From: Allobosea sp. LC85
GTDB lineage: Bacteria; Pseudomonadota; Alphaproteobacteria; Rhizobiales; Beijerinckiaceae
Length of the DNA: 64,000 bases
Direction: 5' to 3'
NCBI RefSeq assembly: GCF_000735605.1
Contig: NZ_JPKG01000034.1
Location: forward strand, 62,001 to 126,000
Notes under the pieces: generated by a model
The model's database searches: none
The model's input: the letters and a program-made list of their open reading frames with translations, nothing else
What the model was told of the DNA's origin: nothing
Made by a program: the position numbers and the translations under genes
Part shown: piece after piece, positions 25,254 to 34,248 of the stretch
How positions within the stretch are numbered: position 1 is the first letter of the stretch
How the letters are laid out: each line of letters starts with the position of its first letter

Positions 25254-25738
25254 GCAAACTCAGCCATCTCGACGCCAGCGGCCAGGCCCATATGGTCGAT
25301 GTCGGCGACAAGGAGGAGACCTCGCGCGTTGCCGTCGCCGAGGGCTTTGTCGTCATGCAGCCCGCGACCCTGGCGATCGTGCGCGATGGCGACGCCAAGA
25401 AGGGCGATGTGCTTGGCACAGCGCGCCTGGCCGGAATCATGGCCGCCAAGCGCACGCATGAACTGATCCCGCTCTGTCACCCTCTGCTGATCAGCAAGAT
25501 CAGCGTCGACCTCACCCTGGACGAGGCATTGCCTGGGGTGCGCGTGAGCGCAGAGGTCAAGATGAAGGGGCAGACCGGCGTCGAGATGGAGGCGTTGACC
25601 GCCGTCGGCGTCGCCTGTCTCACGGTCTACGATATGGTCAAGGCGGTCGACCGGGCGATGCGGATCGAGGGCATCAGGCTCGTCCATAAGTCCGGCGGAA
25701 AATCCGGCACCTTTGATCTTCCGGAAACGGTGCGATGA
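25250..25738 (+). CDS. moaC: Cyclic pyranopterin monophosphate synthase
   Basis: Second step of molybdenum cofactor synthesis, forming cPMP from the MoaA product. The 162-residue protein contains the family markers KGDVLGTARLAGIMAAKRTHELIPLCHPL, with the conserved Lys and His residues, MKGQTGVEMEALTAV, and the end VHKSGGKSGTF. The start overlaps trpC by four bases (ATGA) and the end overlaps the moeA start in the same way, so trpC-moaC-moeA is translationally chained. Confidence 0.96.
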   Translation: MSKLSHLDASGQAHMVDVGDKEETSRVAVAEGFVVMQPATLAIVRDGDAKKGDVLGTARLAGIMAAKRTHELIPLCHPLLISKISVDLTLDEALPGVRVSAEVKMKGQTGVEMEALTAVGVACLTVYDMVKAVDRAMRIEGIRLVHKSGGKSGTFDLPETVR

Positions 25739-26946
25739 GCCTCACGCCCGTTCCCGTCGCCCTGAAGGCGCTGATCGACAGCGTTCCGGCTCCGACACCA
25801 TCCGAACCCCTGCCGCTGGCCCATTGCGCAGGGCGCGTGCTCGCTGCCGATCTGCAGGCGCTTCGGACTCAGCCCCCCTTCGCCAACTCCGCAATGGACG
25901 GATACGCAGTTCGCGCGGACGATCTTGCGCCGGCAAATGAATTACGGGTCATCGGGGAATCGGCTGCCGGGCGTTCCTTCTCAGGGATGGTCCGCTCCAA
26001 CGAGGCGGTCCGCATCTTCACGGGCGCTCCGGTTCCGGACGGCGCCGACACGATCCTGATCCAGGAGAATGCCGACGGCGTCGGCAGCACGACGATTCGC
26101 GTGCGCGAGGGCGCCGAGCGCGGCAAGTTCGTTCGTCAGGCGGGATTGGACTTTCGCGAGGGCGAGGTGCTGCTTCTTGCCGGCAGCCGGCTCGACAGTG
26201 CGAGCCTCGGCCTCGCTGCGGCAATGGGCCACCCCACACTCGCCGTCCGTCGCAAGCCACTGGTCGCCATCCTCGCGACCGGCGACGAACTGGTCCAGCC
26301 GGGCGAGCCGGTCGGGCCCGACCAGATCGTCGCGTCCAACAGTTTTGCGCTCGCCGCGCTGGTCGAGCAGACCGGCGGCATAGCGCTCGATCTCGGGATC
26401 GCCCGCGATGATCATGCCGACCTGGCCGACAAGATTGGCCGGGCACGCAAGGCTGACGCCGATGTTCTGATCACGCTGGGGGGAGCCTCGGTGGGCGAAC
26501 ACGACCTCGTCCAGGCAGCGCTGATCGGGCAAGGCATGGCGCTCGGTTTCTGGAAGATCGCCATGCGGCCGGGCAAGCCGATGATGATGGGCCGCCTCGG
26601 CCGCATGGTTGCTCTCGGCCTGCCCGGGAACCCCGTCGCCTCCATCGTCTGCGGGCATCTCTTCGTCGTGCCGCTGCTCAGGGCCCTGCTCGGTGTGCCG
26701 GAACCGGAACGCGAGCTCAGCGAACCTGCGATCGTCGGAAGAGATTTGCCGGCAAATGATGAGCGGCGGGACTATATGAGATCCCAACTGACCCTCACCC
26801 CTGAGGGTTGGCTGGCAACGCCGTTCGCCAAGCAGGATTCGTCGATGCTGGCCACTCTTGCCCGCGCAGACGCGCTACTGATCCGTGAGGCTTTTGCTGT
26901 GCCGGCAAATAAAGGTGACGGCTGCCGGATTCTCCGCCTGCGTTGA
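25735..26946 (+). CDS. moeA: Molybdopterin molybdenumtransferase
   Basis: Inserts molybdenum into adenylylated molybdopterin. The 403-residue protein has the MoeA layout: PPFANSAMDGYAVRADD in domain III, GAPVPDGADTILIQE, the MoCF-binding ATGDELVQPGEPVGPDQI and LGGASVGEHD, and GLPGNPVASIVCGHLF, with a C-terminal domain ending in CRILRLR. It overlaps moaC by four bases and is the last gene of the trp-moa run; lexA follows with its own SOS-type promoter immediately downstream. Confidence 0.95.
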   Translation: MSLTPVPVALKALIDSVPAPTPSEPLPLAHCAGRVLAADLQALRTQPPFANSAMDGYAVRADDLAPANELRVIGESAAGRSFSGMVRSNEAVRIFTGAPVPDGADTILIQENADGVGSTTIRVREGAERGKFVRQAGLDFREGEVLLLAGSRLDSASLGLAAAMGHPTLAVRRKPLVAILATGDELVQPGEPVGPDQIVASNSFALAALVEQTGGIALDLGIARDDHADLADKIGRARKADADVLITLGGASVGEHDLVQAALIGQGMALGFWKIAMRPGKPMMMGRLGRMVALGLPGNPVASIVCGHLFVVPLLRALLGVPEPERELSEPAIVGRDLPANDERRDYMRSQLTLTPEGWLATPFAKQDSSMLATLARADALLIREAFAVPANKGDGCRILRLR

Positions 26947-26952
26947 GCGTGC

Positions 26953-26996
26953 TTGCGGAACACAACGCGAACCTGTATGGTGTTCGTGCTTTGTTT
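26953..26996 (+). promoter_or_regulatory. lexA promoter with two SOS boxes
   Basis: A -35 element TTGCGG (26953-26958) and -10 element TATGGT (26976-26981) are 17 bases apart. A perfect alphaproteobacterial SOS box GAAC-ACAACGC-GAAC (26958-26972) lies in the spacer. A second, one-mismatch box GTTC-GTGCTTT-GTTT (26982-26996) lies right after the -10. This predicts autorepression of lexA. Confidence 0.82.
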
Positions 26997-27027
26997 CGAT
27001 TCCGTGCAAAGGGCGCCGGCGGGGACC

Positions 27028-27732
27028 ATGCTGACACGCAAACAGTTCGAACTGCTTCGTTTCATCCAGGAACGCCTGCGCGAGACAGGGGTGCCGCCCT
27101 CCTTTGACGAGATGAAGGACGCGCTCGATCTGCGCTCCAAGTCCGGTATCCATCGCCTGATCATGGCGCTGGAGGAGCGCGGCTTCATTCGCCGCCTTCC
27201 GAACCGAGCTCGAGCGCTCGAGATCATTAAGCTGCCCGAGGGTGCGGGTGGCCCTCAGGCGACGCGCGGACGGTTCAGTCCTTCGGTCGTCCAGGGTGGC
27301 CTTGGCAAGGTCCGGCCGATCGCGCCGCCACCGGAAGAGGATGTGCGCTCCACAGTCGCGATTCCGGTCATGGGGCGGATTGCCGCCGGTACACCGATTT
27401 CCGCCATCCAAAACCGCAGCCATAGTGTGGCGCTGCCTGCCGACATGCTTGGCCCCGGCGAACATTTTGCTCTCGAGGTTCGCGGCGACTCGATGGTGGA
27501 AGCCGGTATTCTCGACGGTGATACGGTGGTGATCAAACGTCAGGACACGGCCAATACCGGCGATATTGTCGTGGCGCTGATCGATGACGAAGAGGCGACG
27601 CTGAAGCGACTGCGCAAGCGCGGCTCCTCGATCGCTCTCGAAGCCGCCAATCCTGCCTATGAAACAAGGGTGCTCGGACCCGACCGTGTCAAGATTCAGG
27701 GCCGCCTGGTCAACCTGATGCGGCGCTACTGA
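27028..27732 (+). CDS. lexA: LexA, SOS response repressor
   Basis: Represses DNA-damage genes and cleaves itself when RecA filaments form. The 234-residue protein has the winged-helix N-terminus MLTRKQFELLRFIQERL with the recognition region SKSGIHRLIMALEERGFI. A long linker follows, then the cleavage site Ala120-Gly121 in RIAAGTPI, catalytic Ser155 in VRGDSMVEAG, and Lys193 in EATLKRLRK. The frame opens at 26953, but that would translate the SOS boxes; the ATG at 27028 is the family start. The longer linker is usual in alphaproteobacteria. Its end overlaps the convergent comEC stop by 7 bases. Confidence 0.96.
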   Translation: MLTRKQFELLRFIQERLRETGVPPSFDEMKDALDLRSKSGIHRLIMALEERGFIRRLPNRARALEIIKLPEGAGGPQATRGRFSPSVVQGGLGKVRPIAPPPEEDVRSTVAIPVMGRIAAGTPISAIQNRSHSVALPADMLGPGEHFALEVRGDSMVEAGILDGDTVVIKRQDTANTGDIVVALIDDEEATLKRLRKRGSSIALEAANPAYETRVLGPDRVKIQGRLVNLMRRY

Positions 27733-29978
27733 AGCGGCTCGAGATCTTCCACTGCCACAGGCGGCAGTGCCGGCGAAGGTTCCGGCTGAGTGGTGGCAGA
27801 CCGCACCCGCTTGCGGCTCCAGGGGCGGTCAACGCCATCCTGCTCGGATAGATGGGTGCGCCAGCCGCCATTGTGGCTGACAAGGGCCGTCGCGCCATCG
27901 CGCGCCAATGCCAGGCGGTCAATCAACCGTGCTGCGCAAGGGGCGGTCCAGGGGATCGGCGTGATGACGAGATCGGCGCGCCGGCAGTCCTCGACGATGG
28001 CCAGGCGATCTCGTGCATAGGCGACGCTCCGTCCATCCTTGCTGCGGACGACGCAACCCAGCGTGTCGCAGGCTGCGCCGTCCCGCAGGCTGTTGTCGTC
28101 AGGCCGGCGATTATCGCCATCTGCGTTCAGCCATTGTTGCAGCACGAAGCGGCTCGGTTGACCGGCCAGGGTCATGCGATTGTCGACGCCGCGGACCAGG
28201 ATGCCGGAACCATCGCGTTCAATCAGGATATCGGGCCTCTCGGGTTTTGCCGCCACGAGCAGTCCCGCGACCAGGGGGACGGCTGCCAGGAAGCGCAGCG
28301 GTGTCGTCCAGAGGGTGATCCAGAGAAGCGCGGCGGCAAAGCATGCGAGCGCCGCCGTCCCGAACGCAGGAATGATCACCGCGGAGTGATCGAAACCCGC
28401 AACCCAGCGCGCCAACTGCAGCACATAGTCCGAAGCGGCTCCCATCAGCGCCCAAGCCAGCCAATCCAAGCCGAAGGGATAGGCGAGCACGCCGAAGACT
28501 GCGGCAGGCATGACGATCAGTGAAACGAAGGGCAAGGCGAGCGCATTGCCGAGCAGGCCGAAGGGGTTGAAGGTCTGGAAGTGATAGGCACCGAAAGGCG
28601 CGGTTGCTACCGTCGCCAGCAGGGTCGTGACCGTGAGCCCGACCACCGCGATCCAGATCGGCCGTAGCGGCCAAGGCAGGTTCGCTGGCGCTTCGGTATG
28701 GCCGCGATCCTCCCAGCGCTCGGCGAAGGCGATCAGTGCCGCGACAGCACCAAAGGACATCTGGAAGCTCGGACCGAGCAGCGCGTCAGGCTCGCGCAGC
28801 AGAACGATCATCGCGGCAAGAGCCAGGTTGCGCATGCTGAGCGCCGGGCGATCGACGAGGATCGCACCGAGCATGACCAACGTCATGATCAGCGAGCGCA
28901 CCGTCGCGACCTCGGCTCCCGAGAAGATGCAATAGGCCGTGGCGCCGAGCATCGCGGCAAGAGCGGCGAGCTTCTTCACCGGCCAGCGCAATGCCAGCGT
29001 TTGCGACAGCGCCAGCAGGCCACGGACCAGGCCGAAGATCGTACCGGCGGCCAGCACCATGTGAAGGCCGGAGATCGAGATGATATGGTAGATGCCGGCC
29101 GCGCGCAGATCGATATTGGTGGCCTCTGTGATGAGGCCTCGCTTGCCGGTGACCAGCGACGCCGCCATCGCGCCGGCCTGCCCTCCCCCGATTCCGGCGA
29201 TGCGCTCCGTCAGGGCATTGCGCGCCCGGTCGACCATCGCGCGAATCTGAAGCTCGAGCGGCGGCTGCGAGGGCGGTGGGGCGAGCGTGATCTTTCCGGG
29301 AATGGTACCGACCGCGCCAAGTCCTCGGAAGAAGGCGTCGCGCCCGAAATCGTAGCCACCCGGGCGCACTGGACCGGGCGGCGGCAGGAGGCGCGCGACA
29401 GCGGCAATATGATCACCCGGCGAAACCGAGCCACCCCTGACATTGACGCGAACCCGCTGCGGCAGGCGCTCAGGCTCCACCCCGGCAATGCCGGTCACCA
29501 GGATCACAAGGCGTGCGCCGACATCACGTGTCTCGACCGATTCGACAAAGCCGGTGAGCTGTCCCACGCGTGTCCGATCGAGCATCGGTGCTGCGATCGT
29601 CGCCGTGCGCCAGGCCGCGGCACCGAATCCAGCGAAAATGGCAGCAAGGGCGACGCAAACCAGCATGACCGAGCGCCGCGGGCGCGACAGCGCAGCCATC
29701 ACAGCGGAGATGCCAAAGCCGGAGAGCGGGACCCAGGGGGATGGCTCGCGGTCAGCCGCGAAATAGAGCAGGATACCGGCTCCCATCAGCACCGGCAGCC
29801 AGAGAAACAGCCGCCTGCGTCCGGCCTCGATCGCGATCGCGCCCACGAGACGCGTGCGCCATTCGGCGAGAAGCAATCGAATGGCAGCGTCCTGAAACCG
29901 CATCTTCGGTATGCGGAGTGGTACGGCGCGAACACGCGCACCGCGAAGCCGGCTCGAGTCTGGCGGCGCCTCGGGCAT
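27726..29978 (-). CDS. comEC: ComEC/Rec2 family DNA uptake channel
   Basis: A 750-residue polytopic inner-membrane protein. It has an N-terminal DUF4131-like region, with TGFVESVETRDVGARLVI in the OB-fold part. The Competence domain follows, with the conserved GIYHIISISGLHMVLAAG and CIFSGAEVATVRSLIM, and a C-terminal soluble part. ComEC carries single-stranded DNA into the cytoplasm during transformation. The C-terminal part corresponds to the metallo-beta-lactamase-like nuclease region, but I see no HxHxDH motif, so nuclease activity is doubtful, as is usual in alphaproteobacteria. Start choice is open; the first codon here is ATG. It is divergent from gltX over 158 bases. Confidence 0.88.
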   Translation of the reverse strand: MPEAPPDSSRLRGARVRAVPLRIPKMRFQDAAIRLLLAEWRTRLVGAIAIEAGRRRLFLWLPVLMGAGILLYFAADREPSPWVPLSGFGISAVMAALSRPRRSVMLVCVALAAIFAGFGAAAWRTATIAAPMLDRTRVGQLTGFVESVETRDVGARLVILVTGIAGVEPERLPQRVRVNVRGGSVSPGDHIAAVARLLPPPGPVRPGGYDFGRDAFFRGLGAVGTIPGKITLAPPPSQPPLELQIRAMVDRARNALTERIAGIGGGQAGAMAASLVTGKRGLITEATNIDLRAAGIYHIISISGLHMVLAAGTIFGLVRGLLALSQTLALRWPVKKLAALAAMLGATAYCIFSGAEVATVRSLIMTLVMLGAILVDRPALSMRNLALAAMIVLLREPDALLGPSFQMSFGAVAALIAFAERWEDRGHTEAPANLPWPLRPIWIAVVGLTVTTLLATVATAPFGAYHFQTFNPFGLLGNALALPFVSLIVMPAAVFGVLAYPFGLDWLAWALMGAASDYVLQLARWVAGFDHSAVIIPAFGTAALACFAAALLWITLWTTPLRFLAAVPLVAGLLVAAKPERPDILIERDGSGILVRGVDNRMTLAGQPSRFVLQQWLNADGDNRRPDDNSLRDGAACDTLGCVVRSKDGRSVAYARDRLAIVEDCRRADLVITPIPWTAPCAARLIDRLALARDGATALVSHNGGWRTHLSEQDGVDRPWSRKRVRSATTQPEPSPALPPVAVEDLEPLQ

Positions 29979-30136
29979 AGGCCGTTCCTCCGGCAGCCAT
30001 CCGGATGCGATCTTGCGCTTAACGTCGGCCCCATCAGCATGTTACAGGGGCCGCGTCGGTTGTCATGTCCCATCGACGTCTCGTTCCTCTGCCGCTCTGT
30101 CGGCCTCATTTTCCGTCCTGCCGGAGCCTGCCTTTC

Positions 30137-31555
30137 ATGAGTGATGCGGTCGTTACGCGCTTCGCGCCGTCTCCAACCGGATTCCTGCATATCGGCGGCG
30201 CGCGTACCGCGCTGTTCAACTGGCTTTATGCCCGTCGCCATGGCGGCAAGATGCTGCTGCGCATCGAGGACACCGACCGCGAACGCTCGACCGAGCCGGC
30301 CATCGCGGCGATTCTCGACGGTCTGTCCTGGCTCGGCCTCGATTGGGACGGCGAGACCGTCTACCAGTTCGCCCGTGCGGCCCGGCATCGCGAGGTCGCC
30401 GAGCAGATGCTCGCGGCGGGCAAGGCCTATTATTGCTATGCGACGCCCCAGGAACTCGAGGAGATGCGCGAAAAGGCGCGCGCTGAGGGCCGTCCCATGC
30501 GCTATGACGGACGCTGGCGCGACCGCGATCCGGCGACCGCTCCGGCGGGCGTGAAGCCGGTCATCCGCCTGCGCGCGCCGCAGACCGGCGAGACTGTGGT
30601 CGAGGACGAGGTGCAGGGCCGCGTCGTCTGGCAGAACGAGAATCTCGACGACCTCGTGCTGCTGCGCTCCGACGGCAACCCGACCTATATGCTCGCTGTC
30701 GTCGTGGACGACCATGACATGGCGGTGACCCATGTCATCCGTGGTGACGACCATCTCACCAACGCCGCCCGTCAGACCCAGATCTACCAGGCGATGGGCT
30801 GGCGGGTGCCAAGCATGTCGCATATCCCGCTGATCCACGGGGCGGACGGCGCGAAGCTCTCCAAACGTCATGGCGCGCTTGGCGTCGATGCCTATCGCTC
30901 CATGGGCTATCTGCCGGTGGCCCTGCGCAACTACCTGCTCCGTCTCGGCTGGAGCCATGGCGACCAGGAAATCTTCTCGACGCAGGAGATGGTCTCGCTG
31001 TTCAATCTTTCCTCGATCGGCCGCTCGCCGGCTCGCTTCGACTACGCCAAGCTGGAGAGCCTGAACGGGCTCTACATGCGTCAGGCCAATGATCGTGACC
31101 TGCTCGATGCACTAAAGGGGATCCTCCCAGAAATCGGCCCCGCGCACGGCCTCGGTCCGGAGCTCGATCCGACTCTCGAAGCCAAGCTGCTTGCAGCGAT
31201 GCCGGGACTGAAGGAGCGTGCCAAGACACTGATCGAGCTGCTCGACAGCGCCTCCTATCTCTTCGCCAAGCGTCCGCTCGCCCTCGATCAAAAGGCGGCG
31301 ACGCTGCTGGACGATGGCGCACGCCAGCGCATGCCCGACCTGGCAGAGAAGCTTGCCGCAGTGAACGACTGGGCGCCGGCACCACTCGAGGCCGCGGTCC
31401 GCTCCTTCGCCGAGGAGCAGGCACTCAAGCTTGGACAGGTGGCGCAGCCGCTGCGGGCCGCCCTCACCGGGCGCAGCCAGTCGCCCGGTCTGTTCGATGT
31501 GATGGCGGTGCTCGGCCGCGAGGAAACGCTCGCTCGCCTAGGCGATCAAACGTGA
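30137..31555 (+). CDS. gltX: Glutamyl-tRNA synthetase
   Basis: Charges tRNA-Glu (and possibly tRNA-Gln for later amidation). The 472-residue class I enzyme has RFAPSPTGFLHIGGARTALF with the HIGH-equivalent motif, the glutamate-binding NWLYARRHGG region, and KLSKRHGALGVDAY as the KMSKS loop. The C-terminal anticodon-binding helical domain is present. The frame opens at 30065 but MSDAVVTRFAPSPTG at 30137 is the standard start. A strong terminator begins 3 bases after the stop codon. Confidence 0.96.
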   Translation: MSDAVVTRFAPSPTGFLHIGGARTALFNWLYARRHGGKMLLRIEDTDRERSTEPAIAAILDGLSWLGLDWDGETVYQFARAARHREVAEQMLAAGKAYYCYATPQELEEMREKARAEGRPMRYDGRWRDRDPATAPAGVKPVIRLRAPQTGETVVEDEVQGRVVWQNENLDDLVLLRSDGNPTYMLAVVVDDHDMAVTHVIRGDDHLTNAARQTQIYQAMGWRVPSMSHIPLIHGADGAKLSKRHGALGVDAYRSMGYLPVALRNYLLRLGWSHGDQEIFSTQEMVSLFNLSSIGRSPARFDYAKLESLNGLYMRQANDRDLLDALKGILPEIGPAHGLGPELDPTLEAKLLAAMPGLKERAKTLIELLDSASYLFAKRPLALDQKAATLLDDGARQRMPDLAEKLAAVNDWAPAPLEAAVRSFAEEQALKLGQVAQPLRAALTGRSQSPGLFDVMAVLGREETLARLGDQT

Positions 31556-31557
31556 TC

Positions 31558-31585
31558 AAAGGCGGGGCAGCCCCGCCTTTGTGAT
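31558..31585 (+). terminator. Rho-independent terminator after gltX
   Basis: AAAGGCGGGGC and GCCCCGCCTTT form an 11-base perfect stem with a one-base nominal loop (a real loop opens a few pairs), directly after the gltX stop, followed by a T-containing tail. Confidence 0.85.
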
Positions 31586-31622
31586 TGGTTGAACCCCTGG
31601 GGCAAATGGGCTAGTGACGCCG

Positions 31623-31659
31623 CATATGCCGGGGGCGTCCGAAGCGGCGCCCCGGTATG
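31623..31659. other. Inverted repeat in the gltX-gltA intergenic region
   Basis: CATATGCCGGGG (31623-31634) pairs with CCCCGGTATG (31650-31659) with a two-base bulge, and is followed by an AT-rich stretch (AATATTGCTTTAATAT). The 239 bases between the gltX terminator and gltA otherwise show no gene. This could be part of the gltA promoter or leader. Confidence 0.35.
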
Positions 31660-31824
31660 AATATTGCTTTAATATCAGTCGGATGTACCTTCCCGTGCCA
31701 GCAATCCCGTCACATGGCCGTTACGCAGAGCCACTCGGGGGATGATTGCCGCTCCGGTATCCTTTCGTGCCGGCTCGGATGGAACGAAGATTGATCAGCA
31801 GCGAGCCTGAAAGGATCGGTATCG

Positions 31825-33114
31825 ATGAGCGGAACCAACAGCCAGCTGAGTGTGGGCGGCAAGACCGTCGACCTGACGGTCAAGACCGGATCGATCGGCC
31901 CTTCCGTCATCGATATCAGCAAGCTCTACGCACAAACCGGGATGTTCACCTATGATCCCGGCTTCACCTCGACCGCGAGCTGCGAGTCGGAGATCACCTA
32001 TATCGACGGCGACGAGGGCGTTCTGCTCCATCGTGGCTACCCGATCGAGCAGCTTGCCGAGCATGGCGACTTTCTCGAAACCTGCTATCTCCTGCTTTAC
32101 GGCGATCTGCCGACGGCGGCACAGAAGGCGGATTTCGACTACCGCGTGACGCGCCACACCATGGTGCACGAGCAGATGGCCCGCTTCTTCCAGGGCTTCC
32201 GCCGCGACGCGCATCCGATGGCGGTGCTGGTGGCCTCGGTCGGCGCGATGTCGGCCTTCTATCACGACTCGACCGACATCTCGGACCCGCAGCAGCGCAT
32301 GATCGCGTCGATGCGGATGATCGCCAAGCTGCCGACGCTGGCCGCGATGGCCTACAAGTACACGATCGGCCAGCCTTTCGTGTATCCGCTGAACTCGCTG
32401 GACTACACCTCGAATTTCCTGCGCATGTGCTTCGCGGTGCCGGCAGAGGAGTACAAGGTCAATCCGGTGCTGTCGCGCGCGCTTGACCGCATCTTCATCC
32501 TGCACGCCGACCATGAGCAGAACGCCTCGACCTCTACGGTGCGTCTCGCCGGTTCCTCGGGCGCCAATCCCTTCGCCTGCATCGCAGCCGGCATCGCCTG
32601 CCTCTGGGGCCCCGCGCATGGCGGCGCCAACGAGGCAGCCCTCAAGATGCTTGAGGAGATCGGCTCGGTCGACAACATCCCGAAATACATCGCCAAGGCG
32701 AAGGACAAGAACGATCCGTTCCGCCTGATGGGTTTCGGGCACCGCGTCTACAAGAACTACGATCCGCGCGCCAAGATCATGCAGAAGACGTCGCATGAAG
32801 TGCTGAACGAGCTCGGCATCAAGGACGACCCGCTGCTCGACGTCGCGATCGAGCTCGAGCGCATCGCGCTCAGCGACAGCTACTTCATCGAGAAGAAGCT
32901 CTATCCGAACATCGACTTCTATTCGGGCATCACCCTGAAGGCGATGGGCTTCCCAACCTCGATGTTCACCGCGCTCTTCGCTCTCGCCCGCACCGTCGGC
33001 TGGATCGCGCAGTGGAAGGAAATGATCGAGGATCCGTCCCAGCGGATCGGCCGCCCGCGCCAGCTCTATACCGGCTCGCCGAAGCGCGATTACACGCCGA
33101 TCGGCCGCCGCTGA
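31825..33114 (+). CDS. gltA: Citrate synthase (type II)
   Basis: Condenses acetyl-CoA and oxaloacetate at the entry to the TCA cycle. The 429-residue protein has the type II N-terminal beta-strand domain (NSQLSVGGKTVDLTVKTGSIGPSVIDI) and the citrate synthase signature with the two catalytic histidines in LWGPAHGGANEAALKML and RLMGFGHRVYKNYDPRA. The catalytic Asp region NIDFYSGITLKAMG follows. The type II N-terminus is typical of NADH-regulated hexameric enzymes. It is monocistronic: a terminator lies before it (after gltX) and another after it. Confidence 0.97.
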   Translation: MSGTNSQLSVGGKTVDLTVKTGSIGPSVIDISKLYAQTGMFTYDPGFTSTASCESEITYIDGDEGVLLHRGYPIEQLAEHGDFLETCYLLLYGDLPTAAQKADFDYRVTRHTMVHEQMARFFQGFRRDAHPMAVLVASVGAMSAFYHDSTDISDPQQRMIASMRMIAKLPTLAAMAYKYTIGQPFVYPLNSLDYTSNFLRMCFAVPAEEYKVNPVLSRALDRIFILHADHEQNASTSTVRLAGSSGANPFACIAAGIACLWGPAHGGANEAALKMLEEIGSVDNIPKYIAKAKDKNDPFRLMGFGHRVYKNYDPRAKIMQKTSHEVLNELGIKDDPLLDVAIELERIALSDSYFIEKKLYPNIDFYSGITLKAMGFPTSMFTALFALARTVGWIAQWKEMIEDPSQRIGRPRQLYTGSPKRDYTPIGRR

Positions 33115-33148
33115 GAACGACCTGACACAGCCTTCATGACGAAGGTCG

Positions 33149-33183
33149 AACCCCACCGGATTTAACAATCCGGTGGGGTTTAT
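33149..33183 (+). terminator. Rho-independent terminator after gltA
   Basis: AACCCCACCGGATT (33149-33162) and AATCCGGTGGGGTT (33167-33180) form a perfect 14-base stem with a TAAC loop, then TATC. It lies 35 bases after the gltA stop. Confidence 0.88.
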
Positions 33184-33238
33184 CATATGGTGCGCCGCCA
33201 TAATCTGCCGTCCGCAGAGCAATGATGGGAAACGCCAG

Positions 33239-34231
33239 ATGGACCGCCTCATGACACCGAACCGCCGCGCTTTCATGGCTGGGGCCGGGGCATCCGCCCT
33301 CGTGGCCGGCAGCTTGCCCGCGCGGGCCCAGAACTTCCCGACCCGGCCGATCATGCTCGTCGTGCCCTTCGCCGCCGGCGGCTCGACAGATATCGTCGCC
33401 CGCCTCGTCGGGGCGAAGATGGCGGAGTCGCTCGGCCAGCAAGTGGTGATCGAGAACCGCGCCGGCGCAGGCGGCAATGTCGGCTCGACCGCGGTCGCCC
33501 GCGCTGCACCCGACGGCTACACGATCCTGATGGGCACGATCTCGACCCATGCCCTCAATCCCGCGATCCTCAAGGTGGTGACATTCGATCCGGTCAAGGA
33601 TTTCACGCCGATCTCCCTGCTGGCCGTCGTGCCCAATGTCATGGTCGTGCATCCGAGCTTTCCGGCCAAGACGGTCCAGGAGGTCATCAGGGTCCTGAAG
33701 GACAATCCCGGCAAGTACTCCTACGCCTCATCAGGTGTGGGCACGCCACTGCATCTTTCGGGAGAGCTCTTCAAGTCGCTCGGCGGCGTGAGCATGAACC
33801 ACGTCCCCTATCGCGGCGCCGGTCCGGCACTCAACGATGTCGTGGCGGGCGCTGTGCCGATCATGTTCGATAACCTGCCCTCCTCCGCGCAGTTCATTCG
33901 CAGCGGCCAGCTCCGTGCAATCGGCGTCACCACGAAGGAGCGCGTGCCATCATTCCCGGAGATACCGACCATCGCCGAAGGTGGTCTTGCCGGCTACGAA
34001 ACCTATACGTGGAACGCATTGTTCGGTCCGGCCAATATGCCAAGGGCGGTCGTTGAACGCCTCAACACCGAGGCCAACAAGGCCCTGACCGACCCCAATG
34101 TGAAGCAACGCCTGAACGATGTCAGCGCCGTCATCGTCGGCTCGACGCCCGAGGCCCTGGGTGAACACGTCAAGGTCGAATTCGCGAAATGGGGGCCCAT
34201 CGCCAAGGCATCCGGTGCGGCGCTCGAATGA
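33239..34231 (+). CDS. Tripartite tricarboxylate transporter substrate-binding protein (Bug/TctC family)
   Basis: A 330-residue periplasmic solute-binding protein with a twin-arginine-type signal peptide (PNRRAFMAGAGASALVAG, then PARAQ). The Bug-family ligand loops are visible: VVPFAAGGSTDIVARLV near the mature start, ENRAGAGGNVGSTAVARAAPDGYT, and VPYRGAGPALNDVVAGAV. Family members bind carboxylates such as citrate, aspartate or nicotinate, often without a dedicated TctAB partner; none is encoded here. The frame opens at 33173 inside the gltA terminator, so the ATG at 33239 is preferred; 33254 is an alternative. It breaks the usual gltA-lpxB neighbourhood and may be an acquired gene. Confidence 0.9.
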   Translation: MDRLMTPNRRAFMAGAGASALVAGSLPARAQNFPTRPIMLVVPFAAGGSTDIVARLVGAKMAESLGQQVVIENRAGAGGNVGSTAVARAAPDGYTILMGTISTHALNPAILKVVTFDPVKDFTPISLLAVVPNVMVVHPSFPAKTVQEVIRVLKDNPGKYSYASSGVGTPLHLSGELFKSLGGVSMNHVPYRGAGPALNDVVAGAVPIMFDNLPSSAQFIRSGQLRAIGVTTKERVPSFPEIPTIAEGGLAGYETYTWNALFGPANMPRAVVERLNTEANKALTDPNVKQRLNDVSAVIVGSTPEALGEHVKVEFAKWGPIAKASGAALE

Positions 34232-34248
34232 GTGCTGCACCGAGCTGA

